Assembly: GCA_900315285.1 (NCBI GenBank)
Contig: OMYO01000022.1
Span: 1-46,067, forward strand
DNA length: 46,067 bases
Source: an uncultured Eubacteriales bacterium
Lineage (GTDB): Bacteria; Bacillota; Clostridia; Oscillospirales; Acutalibacteraceae
Reading direction: 5' to 3'
Shown here: positions 7,699-16,633 of the stretch, in pieces
Numbering within the stretch: the stretch's first letter is position 1
Layout: the number at the start of each line of letters is the position of its first letter
Notes under the pieces: model-generated
Seen by the model: the letters and a program-made list of their open reading frames with translations, nothing else
Databases searched by the model: none
What the model was told of the DNA's origin: nothing
Position numbers and translations under genes: made by a program

Positions 7699-9075
7699 AT
7701 GGAGAATACGAAGAAAAAGAAGAAGATGTCGCTGACGACGGTCATTTTGCTGGCCCTGGTTCTCGGCGCTGTCACCGGCGCACTGCTCTACTCCTTTGCG
7801 TCCGGGTCCGCCGGGGTGCAGAAATATGTCGTAAACGGCGTATTCTATGTCCTCGGTCAGGGCTTTATCCGCCTCATGCAGATGCTCGTCATCCCGCTTG
7901 TCTTCTGCTCTCTGGTCTGCGGCACGGCGCAAATTGGCGGAACGAAATCTTTCGGTCGGATCGGCGGCGGCATTATCGGCCTCTATCTCCTGACGACAAC
8001 ACTGGCCCTCACGCTGGCCCTGTTCTTCTCCCGGCTCACGAAGCCCGGTGTTGGTCTGAATCTCAGTGCCATCCAGATGAGCACCGAAAAACTGCAGACA
8101 GTTGACCGCTCCAGCATTCCGGACACGCTGCTGAATATCATCCCGAAGAATGTGTTCGAGTCCATGGCCAACGGCGACATGCTGCCCATCATCGTATTTG
8201 CCCTCATTGTGGGCGTCATTATCGGGAAGCTGGGGGACAAGGTACAGACCGTCAGCAACTTTTTCTCGCAGTTCAACGACATCATGATGGAAATGACCAT
8301 GATGGTCATGAAGGTTGCCCCTATCGGCGTCTTCTGCCTCATTGCCAAGACGTTCGCCACCGTCGGTGCCCGCGCCATGGCCCCGCTGCTCAAGTACCTT
8401 CTGACCGTGCTGCTCGTCCTGGTCATTCAGGTTCTTGTGGTCTATATGACCATTTTGTGGACTGGCGCCCGGGTGAGCCCGTTCCGGTTCCTGAAGAAGT
8501 TTTTCCCGGTCATGCTGTTCGCCTTCTCCACCGACTCCTCCAACGCCACCATCCCGCTGAACATTGAGACCATGGAGAAGGATATCGGCGTCTCGCGCGA
8601 TGTAGCCTCCTTTACCATCCCCCTTGGGGCGACTATAAACATGGACGGCACAGCTATCATGCAGGGCGTTGCCGTAGTATTTATTTCGCAGGCCTATGGT
8701 ATTCCGCTCCGGCCCATTGACTATGTCACCGTCATCCTGACCGCAGTTATTGCCTCTATTGGCACCGCGGGAATTCCCACCGTCGGCCTTGTCATGCTCA
8801 CTATGGTTCTGTCCTCGGTCGGTCTTCCCATTGAGGGCATTTCGCTCATCATGGGCGTCGACCGAATCGTTGACATGTGCCGCACCGCCGTCAACATTAC
8901 CGGTGATGCCGTCTGCACCACCGTCGTTGCCAAACACAACGGCCAATTCGACAAGTCCATTTTCCTCAGCGACACACGCCGGGAGGAGCCCAATGGCTCC
9001 CACCCCGACAACGCCGAGACCGACATCGTCGACACCATGGCGGAAGAATTTGAAGAAACCGACAAAAAGGCGTAA
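7699..9075 (+). CDS. Dicarboxylate/amino acid:cation symporter (DAACS)
   Basis: A 458-residue membrane protein of the GltP/DctA/TcyP family with about eight helices and two re-entrant loops. The first hairpin tip reads TDSSNATIPLN (about residue 276), the unwound helix carries TINMDGTAIMQG (about residues 312-323), and DRIVDMCRTAVNITGDA holds the substrate-binding residues; Arg and Asp there suit glutamate, aspartate or C4-dicarboxylates. Import is driven by sodium or protons. GAAAGAGGAA precedes the ATG, 3 bp after the Nudix stop. The C-terminal acidic tail is cytoplasmic. Confidence 0.92.
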   Translation: MENTKKKKKMSLTTVILLALVLGAVTGALLYSFASGSAGVQKYVVNGVFYVLGQGFIRLMQMLVIPLVFCSLVCGTAQIGGTKSFGRIGGGIIGLYLLTTTLALTLALFFSRLTKPGVGLNLSAIQMSTEKLQTVDRSSIPDTLLNIIPKNVFESMANGDMLPIIVFALIVGVIIGKLGDKVQTVSNFFSQFNDIMMEMTMMVMKVAPIGVFCLIAKTFATVGARAMAPLLKYLLTVLLVLVIQVLVVYMTILWTGARVSPFRFLKKFFPVMLFAFSTDSSNATIPLNIETMEKDIGVSRDVASFTIPLGATINMDGTAIMQGVAVVFISQAYGIPLRPIDYVTVILTAVIASIGTAGIPTVGLVMLTMVLSSVGLPIEGISLIMGVDRIVDMCRTAVNITGDAVCTTVVAKHNGQFDKSIFLSDTRREEPNGSHPDNAETDIVDTMAEEFEETDKKA

Positions 9076-9105
9076 TATAGTGTTTTACAAGGAGGTTATT
9101 ATCCC

Positions 9106-9606
9106 ATGAAAAAATTCACCAAAATCCTCGCAGCCGTCTTTGCACTGGTCTGCATGGTAAGTGCCATGGCCGTCACCGCATCCGCCAAGAGTTCTCTCTA
9201 CGTCGGTGCCTCCAACAACGGTCAGGGTTTCGTATATGACTCCGAGGCAAACCCGAAGCTCCAGACCGGAGCTGTCCAGGTAAAAGCACCTACGGTTCCC
9301 GTTCCGACTGTCTGCCCCGCTCCGGCACCGGCTCCCGCTCCGTGCTGCTGCTGCAAGAAGGACTGTGGCTGCTGCCAGCCCGGCGGCAAGTGCACCTGCG
9401 GTAAAGACTGCAAATGCCAGTGCTGCAATAAAAAGCCGGTCCCGCCGAAAGGCCCCGACTGTGTGTATCCCCCGGCTCCCGGCCTCATGGGTCCTGGCCC
9501 GGAGATGATGGTCTATCAGGTTCCGACTGCCACCCTTGCCACCGAGCCCCAGCTCCCGCCGGAGATGATTGCGGCGAGCCCCATCCCGGTCAAGGCAGCA
9601 AAATAA
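9106..9606 (+). CDS. Secreted Cys-rich, Pro-rich protein (metallothionein-like core)
   Basis: A 166-residue exported protein with a clear signal peptide (residues 1-27, cleavage after VTASA). A central block at 9343-9426 holds 13 cysteines in about 28 residues, as CCCC, CxCC, CxC and CxCxxCC groupings with Lys and Gly between, and resembles a metallothionein. It is flanked by Pro/Ala-rich linkers (PAPAPAPAP before, PPKGP after). No family is recognised. AGGAGG is placed well before the ATG, 30 bp after the symporter stop, and a strong terminator follows. Metal binding outside the membrane is an inference; disulfide-bonded structure is the alternative. Confidence 0.75.
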   Translation: MKKFTKILAAVFALVCMVSAMAVTASAKSSLYVGASNNGQGFVYDSEANPKLQTGAVQVKAPTVPVPTVCPAPAPAPAPCCCCKKDCGCCQPGGKCTCGKDCKCQCCNKKPVPPKGPDCVYPPAPGLMGPGPEMMVYQVPTATLATEPQLPPEMIAASPIPVKAAK

Positions 9607-9622
9607 TATCATATAATCTGAG

Positions 9623-9654
9623 ATCAGCGAGCACGGTGTGCTCGCTGATTTTTC
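9623..9654 (+). terminator. Strong intrinsic terminator
   Basis: A perfect 12-bp stem (ATCAGCGAGCAC, 9623-9634; complement 9638-9649) with a GGT loop, followed by TTTTTCG. Confidence 0.9.
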
Positions 9655-9839
9655 GTTGTGGGATTTATTGGGGCTCGGGCAGATCGGTTTACTTGGAAGA
9701 GGATGCAAGGGAGATGAGGGAAATATGGGTAGGTTGTCAACGGTTGCTGAATGCTACCTACCACCTTTTCCTTTCTAAATAAGGGGAAAGTAGTAAATGG
9801 TGCCCAGTTGCCGGATAAAGACCAACAAGGGCCAGTCAA
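9655..9839. other. Non-coding stretch before array B
   Basis: No gene is seen. It contains one isolated inverted pair, GGTAGG (9728-9733) and CCTACC (9757-9762), 23 nt apart, reminiscent of the TACCTAC arrays but in the opposite order, so it may be a stray or decayed unit. Confidence 0.4.
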
Positions 9840-10260
9840 TTAACTGCTTTTCTCCCAAAATAAGAGAATTGCAGTTAACATCATCCCCCTATCAAGCATG
9901 GAATTAACTGCAAACCTTATTTTTCTTCCTTTGTGCAGTTAATAAGTGCCATCGAGACAAGGCCTCCTAACTGCAATTCTCCAAAAACGAGAGAAGTGCA
10001 GTTAACATGATTCCCCTATTATGCTGGTAGTTAACTGCAAACCTTATCAGTCAGCCTTGGTGCAGTTAATAATGGCCACCGAGGTAAAAAAAGGTTAACT
10101 GCACTTTGCCAATTCCAAAGCAAATGCAGTTAAATCACATAATTCCACCACATACAATTAACTGCATATAGATAAAAAATTCCAATGTGCAGTTAAAAGT
10201 CATCCCCCTGGTGAAAATAGTTTAACTGCAAATCCAAAAAATCAAAGAACTTGCAGTTAA
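9840..10260. repeat. Array B: seven alternating inverted TTAACTGC units, 64-bp period
   Basis: Left arms TTAACTGC (third copy CTAACTGC) start at 9840, 9904, 9967, 10031, 10095, 10158 and 10222. Right arms GCAGTTAA (exact) start at 9871, 9935, 9998, 10062, 10126, 10189 and 10253. All seven gaps between arms are exactly 23 nt and linkers are 24-25 nt. Loops tend to be pyrimidine-rich, then A-rich, then purine-rich, so several units have extended imperfect stems (TTCTC with GAGAA in units 1 and 3). Units 1-2 and 3-4 share loop and linker sequence, showing a 127-bp duplication. The array lies between two convergent terminators. Confidence 0.96.
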
Positions 10261-10353
10261 AAATCCGATTTTCCGCGCTACAGGGAACGTCTTTACCCTC
10301 CCTTCCAGTATTATCACTCGGATACCCAAAGCTCCCAGTTTCTCACTCCCCAC

Positions 10354-10387
10354 AAAAAACAGGACTGCACCCGCAAAGGTACAGTCC
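10354..10387 (-). terminator. Intrinsic terminator of the metallophosphoesterase gene
   Basis: On the minus strand GGACTGTACC pairs with GGTGCAGTCC around TTTGCG and is followed by TGTTTTTT. Confidence 0.8.
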
Positions 10388-10404
10388 CTAACAAATAAAT
10401 TTCT

Positions 10405-12219
10405 TCAGTTCTTCGGCTGCAGCGCCTTCATGACCGCCTTCAGTGCCCTGTATTCCGGAGTGTCTTTTGTGAACTCTGCAGGATTACAGGTCTTCCCGTT
10501 GTTCATGACTCCGGAGGCTACTGTTGTGAGGGTCTCCGTGAACTCCCGGTCGTCCGGGTAGTTCGTGTCATGGCCAAAGGAGTCGGCCAGGTCATAGAGC
10601 AGGCTGTCCAGAGCCTTCTTGACCGGACCGCGGTACCCGGTGAACTTTCCAGCGGCATTGATGAGTGCGCTGTAAACGTCCGTCTGCGGGTTTAAGTTGA
10701 GGGCAGAGAGGGCGTCGGCGGGGAGGAGGGTGCGGATGAGGTCAGAGGCTACATCGCCCGGGAGGGTATTGAGCCAAATGGCGAGCAGTGCGGAGACCTG
10801 ATTCAGAATGGCCCCGTTCTCAATCTGCCCGAAGGCCTCCTTGACCCAGTCCGGATAGTTGCCGTCGTCGGTGCCCGCGCAATTGGCGCAGTACAGATAG
10901 TCGGCGAACTCAATGAGTGTGTGCTTCCCATCTGCTGTAACAGGAATGCGGCAAGCGTTGTCCACCAGCTTGACGACCTCGTCCTTGACCACCTGCGGGC
11001 ACTCCATGCCGAGACCGGCAAAAGCGTCTTCCAGGTTAACAGTAAGGTAGCCCTCGAGCATTGTCTGCGTCAGCATGTTGTTCCGCGCATACTCGGTGAC
11101 GTCGGGAATGTAGCGCTGTTTCTGCTCAACGGCGTCATAATAGTTAATGCTAAGATGATCAATGGTGCGACCGGTCATTTTCAGCGTCTCGCCGCCGTTC
11201 TTCATTCCGCGCTCCACGTCGACAATACGCATGGCAGCCGGATAGGCGGCACCGGATCCAGTCTCAATGTCAAAGAGGTCGTTGCCCTTGGCGCTGCGAC
11301 CCTGGGTGACATCCTGCTCGTGGGTGTGGCCGGTGAAGACAATGTGCATGCCGGCGTCAGCGAACTCGCTTCCAATGCGGGTGTAGTCGTCCAAAAGATA
11401 AATGGACTCAATGGTGGACTCCATGGTGAAGTGGGGGACGATGTTGTGGTGCATGATGCCGATGACTGCATCGCCCCGGTCGCGGGCGGCCTTGATCTGG
11501 TCCATAGTCCACTGCTCCAGCTCCGGGCTGATGGCGCCCCGGGTCTGGTGCTCATCCTTGCCGGTGGTCGTATTGTCCGAGCTGTAGCAGTTCGTGTCTA
11601 CAGCAATAAACGTGAAGCCGGGTACTGGGCGGGCCGCATAGGACTCCTGCCCTGCCACCTTGCCAGGGGCCGGCGTAAAGCGGGCAATAATGCTCGGATC
11701 CTCATAGGTGACTTTATATATTTCCCGGAACATTTCGGGCGATGTACGGGTCGCCTTGGCAGCTTTTCCATCCACCATAGGGGCCGCGTAGTTTTCCGCG
11801 TTTTTGTTGTTCTGGTCGTGGTTGCCGTTGATGACATAGATGAAAAGCTTCGGCATATCTTTTTTCAGCTTTTCGAGTTTTTTCTCAATGATTTGGTGCG
11901 TCTCCGCCTCGCCGTCCTTTGTCATGTCTCCGGGGATGACAAGCACGTCGGGCTTCTCCTCCCGGACCTTATCCAGCTGGGCGTCCAGGATGGCTTCGGT
12001 CTCCGACTGCATTTTCGGGGTCTTGTTGCGCATGTGCCAATAACCTGTATTGTCTGCAAGCAGGTCGTTGGCAATGACATGCGGGTCGGCAATGGAGGCA
12101 ATTTTCAGCTTCGCCTTAGCGGAGGAGCCGGTGGATTTCGCCGATGCGCTGCAGGCCATCACGGTCATTAGCATGGCCGCCGTCAGTACGAGGGCGAGGA
12201 TCTTCTTCCATGTCTTCAA
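10405..12219 (-). CDS. Exported calcineurin-like metallophosphoesterase, paralogue 1
   Basis: A 604-residue exported protein. It starts at a TTG with AAAGGAGAG 7 nt upstream; an ATG at 12267 would add charged residues before the signal peptide and overlaps a terminator hairpin. The signal peptide (KKILALVLTAAML) ends in TVMACS, so it may be a lipoprotein. All metallophosphoesterase motifs are present: ADPH (D-x-H), GDMTKDGE, GNHDQ, MHHN and GHTH. It should bind two metal ions and cleave phosphomonoesters or diesters outside the cell. The C-terminal 250 residues are specific to this subfamily. It lies downstream of a 578-residue paralogue and was probably formed by tandem duplication. Confidence 0.88.
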   Translation of the reverse strand: MKTWKKILALVLTAAMLMTVMACSASAKSTGSSAKAKLKIASIADPHVIANDLLADNTGYWHMRNKTPKMQSETEAILDAQLDKVREEKPDVLVIPGDMTKDGEAETHQIIEKKLEKLKKDMPKLFIYVINGNHDQNNKNAENYAAPMVDGKAAKATRTSPEMFREIYKVTYEDPSIIARFTPAPGKVAGQESYAARPVPGFTFIAVDTNCYSSDNTTTGKDEHQTRGAISPELEQWTMDQIKAARDRGDAVIGIMHHNIVPHFTMESTIESIYLLDDYTRIGSEFADAGMHIVFTGHTHEQDVTQGRSAKGNDLFDIETGSGAAYPAAMRIVDVERGMKNGGETLKMTGRTIDHLSINYYDAVEQKQRYIPDVTEYARNNMLTQTMLEGYLTVNLEDAFAGLGMECPQVVKDEVVKLVDNACRIPVTADGKHTLIEFADYLYCANCAGTDDGNYPDWVKEAFGQIENGAILNQVSALLAIWLNTLPGDVASDLIRTLLPADALSALNLNPQTDVYSALINAAGKFTGYRGPVKKALDSLLYDLADSFGHDTNYPDDREFTETLTTVASGVMNNGKTCNPAEFTKDTPEYRALKAVMKALQPKN

Positions 12220-12247
12220 ATCTGTTCTCTCCTTTTCTTCATCCAAA

Positions 12248-12280
12248 ATGCCCCTTCCGCTTTCCATGCAGAAGGGGCAT
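12248..12280 (-). terminator. Hairpin between the two metallophosphoesterase genes
   Basis: A 10-bp perfect stem (ATGCCCCTTC and GAAGGGGCAT) with a 13-nt loop. On the minus strand it is followed by TTTTGG. It probably ends the upstream paralogue's transcript, or tunes read-through into paralogue 1. Confidence 0.65.
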
Positions 12281-12328
12281 TAGCGGTATCTCTATTATAC
12301 CGTAGAATGATACAGCTGTTTTGTTAAA

Positions 12329-14065
12329 TCAAGTCGAGGGTTCGAGTTCTTTCAGGACAGCTTTCAGGACTTTATAGGTTGTCGTGTCGTTTTTCGGGCT
12401 GTCGGCCGGGCTGTAATCCTTGCCGTCATTCATGACGCCAGGTGCCACGGTGGTCATGACCTCAGAGAACTCGCGGTCATCCGGATAGTTCGTATCATTG
12501 CTGAACGAGATAATGACATCATAGAGGAGTCCGTCAATGGTCTTCAGGACCGGGCCGCGGAATCCAGTAAACTTGCCTGCTGCATTGACAATAGGCTTGT
12601 ATACATCAACCGACGGGTTCAGGTCCATGGACTTCAGGAGGTCCTCCGGAAGAGCCTGTTTCACAAGGCTCATAGCGACATCGGACGGAAGGCTGTTGAG
12701 CCATACCGCTGCGGTGGCGACGATCATGTTGATGAGAGCGCCGTTCTGGATCTTGCTGTTGCCTTCTTTGACCCACTCCGGATAATTACCGTTATCAGTG
12801 CCGTCGCAGTTGCCGGAATAAATGTAGTTTGCATAGTCGAGGACAGTGTACTTGCCGTCGTCGGTTACCGGGATATCGCAGACCTTGTCGAGGAGGGTGT
12901 TGGCCTCATCTTTTACGACCTGCGGGCACTCCATACCGAGGCTGGAGAAGGTATCTTCAAGGATGATTCCGAAGTAACCGTGGAACATGGTCTTGGTAAA
13001 AAGATTCTCCTTGCCGTACTGGCTGACATCGGGGATGTCGCGCTGCTCCTTGGCAATGGCATCGTAGTAGTTGATGCTGAGGTGGTCAACGGTAGTTCCC
13101 TTCATAGAGAGGGTCTCCTTGCCATCCTTGGTGCTGTGTTCCGTCTCCAGAATACGAAGCGGAGATGGATAAGCGCCACCGGCGCCGGTCTCAATGTCGA
13201 TGATATCATTGCCCTTGGCCGTGCGGAACTTGGCGACATCCTGGGAATGGGTGTGGCCGGTGAACATGAAGTGCATGCCGGCATCGGCGAACTCCGTGGC
13301 AAGGCGATTATAGTCGTCTACCAGATACATGGTCTCCAAGACAGACTGCATGGTGAAGTGGGGAACGATGTTGTGATGCATGAGTCCAATGACTGCATCG
13401 CCCCGGTTGCGGGCTGCCTTGATCTGTCCGAGGACCCATTTCTCAAGATCCGGAGTAATGGCGCCGCGGGTCTGGTGCTCGTCCTGGCCGTCATCGGTGT
13501 TGTCGCTGCTGTATGCATTGGAATCTATGGCGATGAACGTGTAGCCTTTGCAAGGACGGGCTGCATAGGACATCTGACCAGCTACTTTTCCAGGAGCCGG
13601 CGTGAACCGGGCAATGATGGTCGGGTCATCATAGATGACGTGCTGATAATACTTCTTAAAGAGTTCCGCGTTGATCATGTAGATATGCATCTTCGGCATT
13701 TCCTTCTTCAGTTCCTCGAGCTCGGCGGCGATGACCTCATGGCTCTCACCCTCTCCGTCCTTGGTGAGGTCGCCGGTCATAACCAGAATGTCCGGCTTCT
13801 CCTCGCGGACCTTTTCGAGCTGTTTGTCAAAGATGGCCTGGCTCTCGGAGAGGAGCTTGGGCTCTTTGTCTCTCATGTGGTGATAACCCTTGTTATCATC
13901 CTGCAGTGACTGGGCCAGTACATGGCCGTCAGCCAAATGCATAAGTTTCAGTTTCTGCTTGTCCTCCTTCTTCGGCTTCGATGCTGCGAAGGCAGCGCAA
14001 GCGCAGGTGGATACGACCAATACGGCACTGAGCAGCAGTGCCAGAATTTTTTTGAATCTGTGCAA
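12329..14065 (-). CDS. Exported metallophosphoesterase paralogue 2, GNHD motif missing
   Basis: A 578-residue paralogue of the gene at 10405, starting at TTG with GAAAGGAAG upstream and a signal peptide (KKILALLLSAVLVV). The motifs ADGH, GDLTKDGE, MHHN and GHTH are kept, but where paralogue 1 reads INGNHD this protein jumps from YMIN straight to AELFKKYY. About 29 residues are absent, in frame, at a junction near 13669. The lost Asn and His normally bridge metal and act in catalysis, so the protein is probably impaired or a pseudoenzyme, yet the reading frame is intact and the rest is well conserved. It is the upstream member of the tandem pair. Confidence 0.87.
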   Translation of the reverse strand: MHRFKKILALLLSAVLVVSTCACAAFAASKPKKEDKQKLKLMHLADGHVLAQSLQDDNKGYHHMRDKEPKLLSESQAIFDKQLEKVREEKPDILVMTGDLTKDGEGESHEVIAAELEELKKEMPKMHIYMINAELFKKYYQHVIYDDPTIIARFTPAPGKVAGQMSYAARPCKGYTFIAIDSNAYSSDNTDDGQDEHQTRGAITPDLEKWVLGQIKAARNRGDAVIGLMHHNIVPHFTMQSVLETMYLVDDYNRLATEFADAGMHFMFTGHTHSQDVAKFRTAKGNDIIDIETGAGGAYPSPLRILETEHSTKDGKETLSMKGTTVDHLSINYYDAIAKEQRDIPDVSQYGKENLFTKTMFHGYFGIILEDTFSSLGMECPQVVKDEANTLLDKVCDIPVTDDGKYTVLDYANYIYSGNCDGTDNGNYPEWVKEGNSKIQNGALINMIVATAAVWLNSLPSDVAMSLVKQALPEDLLKSMDLNPSVDVYKPIVNAAGKFTGFRGPVLKTIDGLLYDVIISFSNDTNYPDDREFSEVMTTVAPGVMNDGKDYSPADSPKNDTTTYKVLKAVLKELEPST

Positions 14066-14191
14066 AATGGTCTTCCTTTCTTCCTCATCAATAAACGGCA
14101 TTGCGTTCTGCAACGTTTGAAAGCCATTTTAACCATTATTTAACATTTGCAATTGTTGTATTCAGAACCGCACAAACTCACGAAAATTGCC

Positions 14192-14243
14192 AAAAAAAGC
14201 CGGACGCACCGCAGAGATGGGATTTTCTGCCATGCGCCCGACT
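14192..14243 (-). terminator. Long intrinsic terminator
   Basis: On the minus strand GGGCGCATGGCAGA pairs with TCTGCGGTGCGTCC, with one mismatch region, and is followed by GGCTTTTTTT. It ends the operon 16354-14273. Confidence 0.8.
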
Positions 14244-14272
14244 GTGGGGTCAGATTCTTATTTTTACAGGTC

Positions 14273-14905
14273 TCAGTCCTGATCCGGGAACTCGCCGTTC
14301 ATGTGATATTTCTTTAGGGCGACGAAGTTCTTGATGATTTCCACCGTGCCGTCCAGTCCAAGTTTGGAGGAGTTCAGGACGAGATCATAGTTGCGGAAGT
14401 CTTTCCACTCCTTGCCGGTGTAGTGCTCATAGTAGTCCCGGCGATGTTTATCCACGGACTTGATTTCCCTGCGGGCCTCTTTCTCATCCTTGTTCCGGGA
14501 TTTCATAATATGCTTGACCTTTTTGTCCTCATCCGCATAGATATAGACGCTGATGAGACCGGGCTCATCTATCAGGACCTCATTGCCGCAGCGGCCGACC
14601 AGAACAAAGTTTTTGCCGGACTCTGCGAGCTTGCGCTCATAGTCGTGGACTTTCTCCGTAATGATGTCCTCCAGAGAGTTCGTATAGCCATTGACGCTGC
14701 GGGAAACGAAAGGTCTGCGGCGCTTCTCATCATATTTTTTAAAGGCATGGAGCGCATCCGGACTCATATTGCTGTCCTCTGCAAGCTGGGTCAGAATGTC
14801 CCGGTCGTAGAGATCATAGCCCAGGCTGTCCGCCAGACGGACGGCCACTTCGTGTCCCAGACTGCCATGCTCCCGGTTTATGGAAATAATAATCTGGTCA
14901 TCCAT
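14273..14905 (-). CDS. Cytidylate-kinase-like family protein
   Basis: A 210-residue P-loop protein of the cytidylate kinase-like family. The nucleotide-binding loop is SINREHGSLGHEVAVRLA near residue 8, where the REHGSLG form replaces the classical Walker A as in relatives, and FVLVGRCGNEVL (about residue 100) and ISVYIYAD follow. Such proteins are often found beside transporters in Clostridia and their true substrate is unproven. It is 48 bp downstream of the permease gene on the same strand, so they are likely cotranscribed. No signal peptide. Confidence 0.8.
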   Translation of the reverse strand: MDDQIIISINREHGSLGHEVAVRLADSLGYDLYDRDILTQLAEDSNMSPDALHAFKKYDEKRRRPFVSRSVNGYTNSLEDIITEKVHDYERKLAESGKNFVLVGRCGNEVLIDEPGLISVYIYADEDKKVKHIMKSRNKDEKEARREIKSVDKHRRDYYEHYTGKEWKDFRNYDLVLNSSKLGLDGTVEIIKNFVALKKYHMNGEFPDQD

Positions 14906-14953
14906 AATAGATATTTCTCCTTGAATTAATTACACTTCAGAGCCGATTCCGGT

Positions 14954-16354
14954 TTAAGCGAACCAGAAATAACGGCCATAGATCATGAGCATGCAGCTTG
15001 CCACGACGATGATGGTAGCCGGTGCATTATACTTGCAGTACTTGCCCCAGGTGACCGGATGGCCTTCCTTGGCGACAATGGAAGTACCAACGACATTGGC
15101 CGATGCGCCAATGGGGGTTGCGTTTCCGCCGATATCGGTACCAATGGAGAGCGTATACGCCAGAACGTCAAGTGGTACTGCCGGGGTGGCAAGGGCCTGA
15201 ATGACCGGAACCATAGTAGCGGCAAACGGGATGTTGTCGACAAAGGCACTGGCAATGGCAGATACCCAAAGGATAATGGCAACAACGACATACGGATTAC
15301 CACCGCTGACGTTACGGATGAACTGGGCAACAAGTTCCAGACAGCCGGTATACTGGAGGCCAGCGACGACCAGGAACAGACCCACGAAGAATGAGAGAGT
15401 CTTGTAGTCAATTTTCTTCAGGACGTCCAGGCCTTCCTTTGGTCCGACCGTAATGGCCGTGCCAATAAGAGCAAGTAGTCCGGAAAACAGACCGATGGTG
15501 GTAATGGTAAGACCCGTCTGCTTATTCGTGATAAGAAGGACGATGGTCAGGATAAAGACGAAAGCACTGACGCCGAAGGCTTTCTTATTGGTGACGGCCT
15601 CTTTGGCGTCCGGGTAGCTCACGTTCTCCGGGCGATTCGCCTCGCTCTTCTTGAGATCCTTCCGGCAGACCAGCAGAAAGAAGATCATGATGATGACAAG
15701 GCTGATAAGAACCATGGTACCGGTGTTCGAGAAGAAGTCGAAGAATGTGAAACCGACAGCGGTGCCAATGATGATGTTCGGCGGGTCGCCTGCCATAGTG
15801 GCCGCGCCGCCCAGGTTGGCACAGAAGACCTCCGCCAGAACCATGGGGATGGGGTCAAACTTCAGAAGCCGTGACAGCTCTACGGTGACAGCTGCCAGGA
15901 ACAGAATGACCGTGATACTTCCGATGAACATGCTGAGGAATGCCGAGATTAGCATAAAGACGATGAACAGCGGAATCAGTTTATAGTGTACAGCTTTTGC
16001 CAGCGCCAGACAGACCCACTTGAAGAAGCCCGAGCGGGACATGGCCTCGACCATGACCCAGACGCCAAAGATAAACAGGATGGTCGACCAGCTGATGCCG
16101 AACGACTCCTCCGCCGCGCTCCCGTACCAGAATGTCGGCTTGATAATGCTCCCAAGGTTCAGCGACTTCCAGATAGCCGAGCCCGAGTGGCAGCATGCGC
16201 CAAAGACCAGTGCGAGAACCAGACCGCCGCAGGTCAGCGTGACCCACTGGCGCTCCACTTTTCCTGTAACAAGGACACCGAACATGCCGAGGAAGATGAC
16301 AAGCGCAAGAATGCGTGCCACGAGCAGGGCAGTTCCTGTTATGGTTGTTACCAT
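14954..16354 (-). CDS. ArsB/NhaD-SLC13-type ion permease
   Basis: A 466-residue membrane protein with about 11-12 helices. The two symmetry-related signature segments are MAGDPPNIIIGTAVG (about residue 185) and GGNATPIGASANVVG (about residue 410), typical of the citrate/ArsB/NhaD permease superfamily, and FVDNIPFAATMVPVIQ matches the helix before the second one. The transported ion (citrate, arsenite, sodium or sulfate) cannot be told; there is no arsenic operon nearby. The minus-strand start has GAGGGAA upstream. It heads the operon with the cytidylate-kinase-like gene. Confidence 0.85.
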   Translation of the reverse strand: MVTTITGTALLVARILALVIFLGMFGVLVTGKVERQWVTLTCGGLVLALVFGACCHSGSAIWKSLNLGSIIKPTFWYGSAAEESFGISWSTILFIFGVWVMVEAMSRSGFFKWVCLALAKAVHYKLIPLFIVFMLISAFLSMFIGSITVILFLAAVTVELSRLLKFDPIPMVLAEVFCANLGGAATMAGDPPNIIIGTAVGFTFFDFFSNTGTMVLISLVIIMIFFLLVCRKDLKKSEANRPENVSYPDAKEAVTNKKAFGVSAFVFILTIVLLITNKQTGLTITTIGLFSGLLALIGTAITVGPKEGLDVLKKIDYKTLSFFVGLFLVVAGLQYTGCLELVAQFIRNVSGGNPYVVVAIILWVSAIASAFVDNIPFAATMVPVIQALATPAVPLDVLAYTLSIGTDIGGNATPIGASANVVGTSIVAKEGHPVTWGKYCKYNAPATIIVVASCMLMIYGRYFWFA

Positions 16355-16484
16355 AGGACAGTTCCCTCTTTCTTTTCGATACTGTTGTTATACGGTACAG
16401 ACTTCACATTGTGTCTGAACTCACCATATTTTACCACAAAAGCATACCGCTTGGGGAGAAATATACCTGTGAAAGATATAGCAA

Positions 16485-16518
16485 TGGGGCCTGGCTGTGG
16501 GATGTCAGCCAGGCCCCA
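16485..16518 (-). terminator. Strong hairpin terminator
   Basis: A perfect 13-bp stem (TGGGGCCTGGCTG, 16485-16497; complement 16506-16518) with an 8-nt loop. The following T-run is weak on both strands. It separates the minus-strand genes at 16634 and 16354. Confidence 0.65.
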
Positions 16519-16633
16519 GTTCTTGGGATGAAAAACACGCTATGGGATTACGGAAAGCTATGGGATAAGCTTCGGTATGGTTTTAGTATAGCAGTCCGTC
16601 AAAGTTTCCGTAAGCTCCCTGGGGGGATATAAT

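Noticed and set aside
9840..10260. CRISPR array
   Set aside because: Spacing is regular, but the repeats are only 8-9 bp and alternate in orientation, loops show internal duplication, and no cas genes are present.
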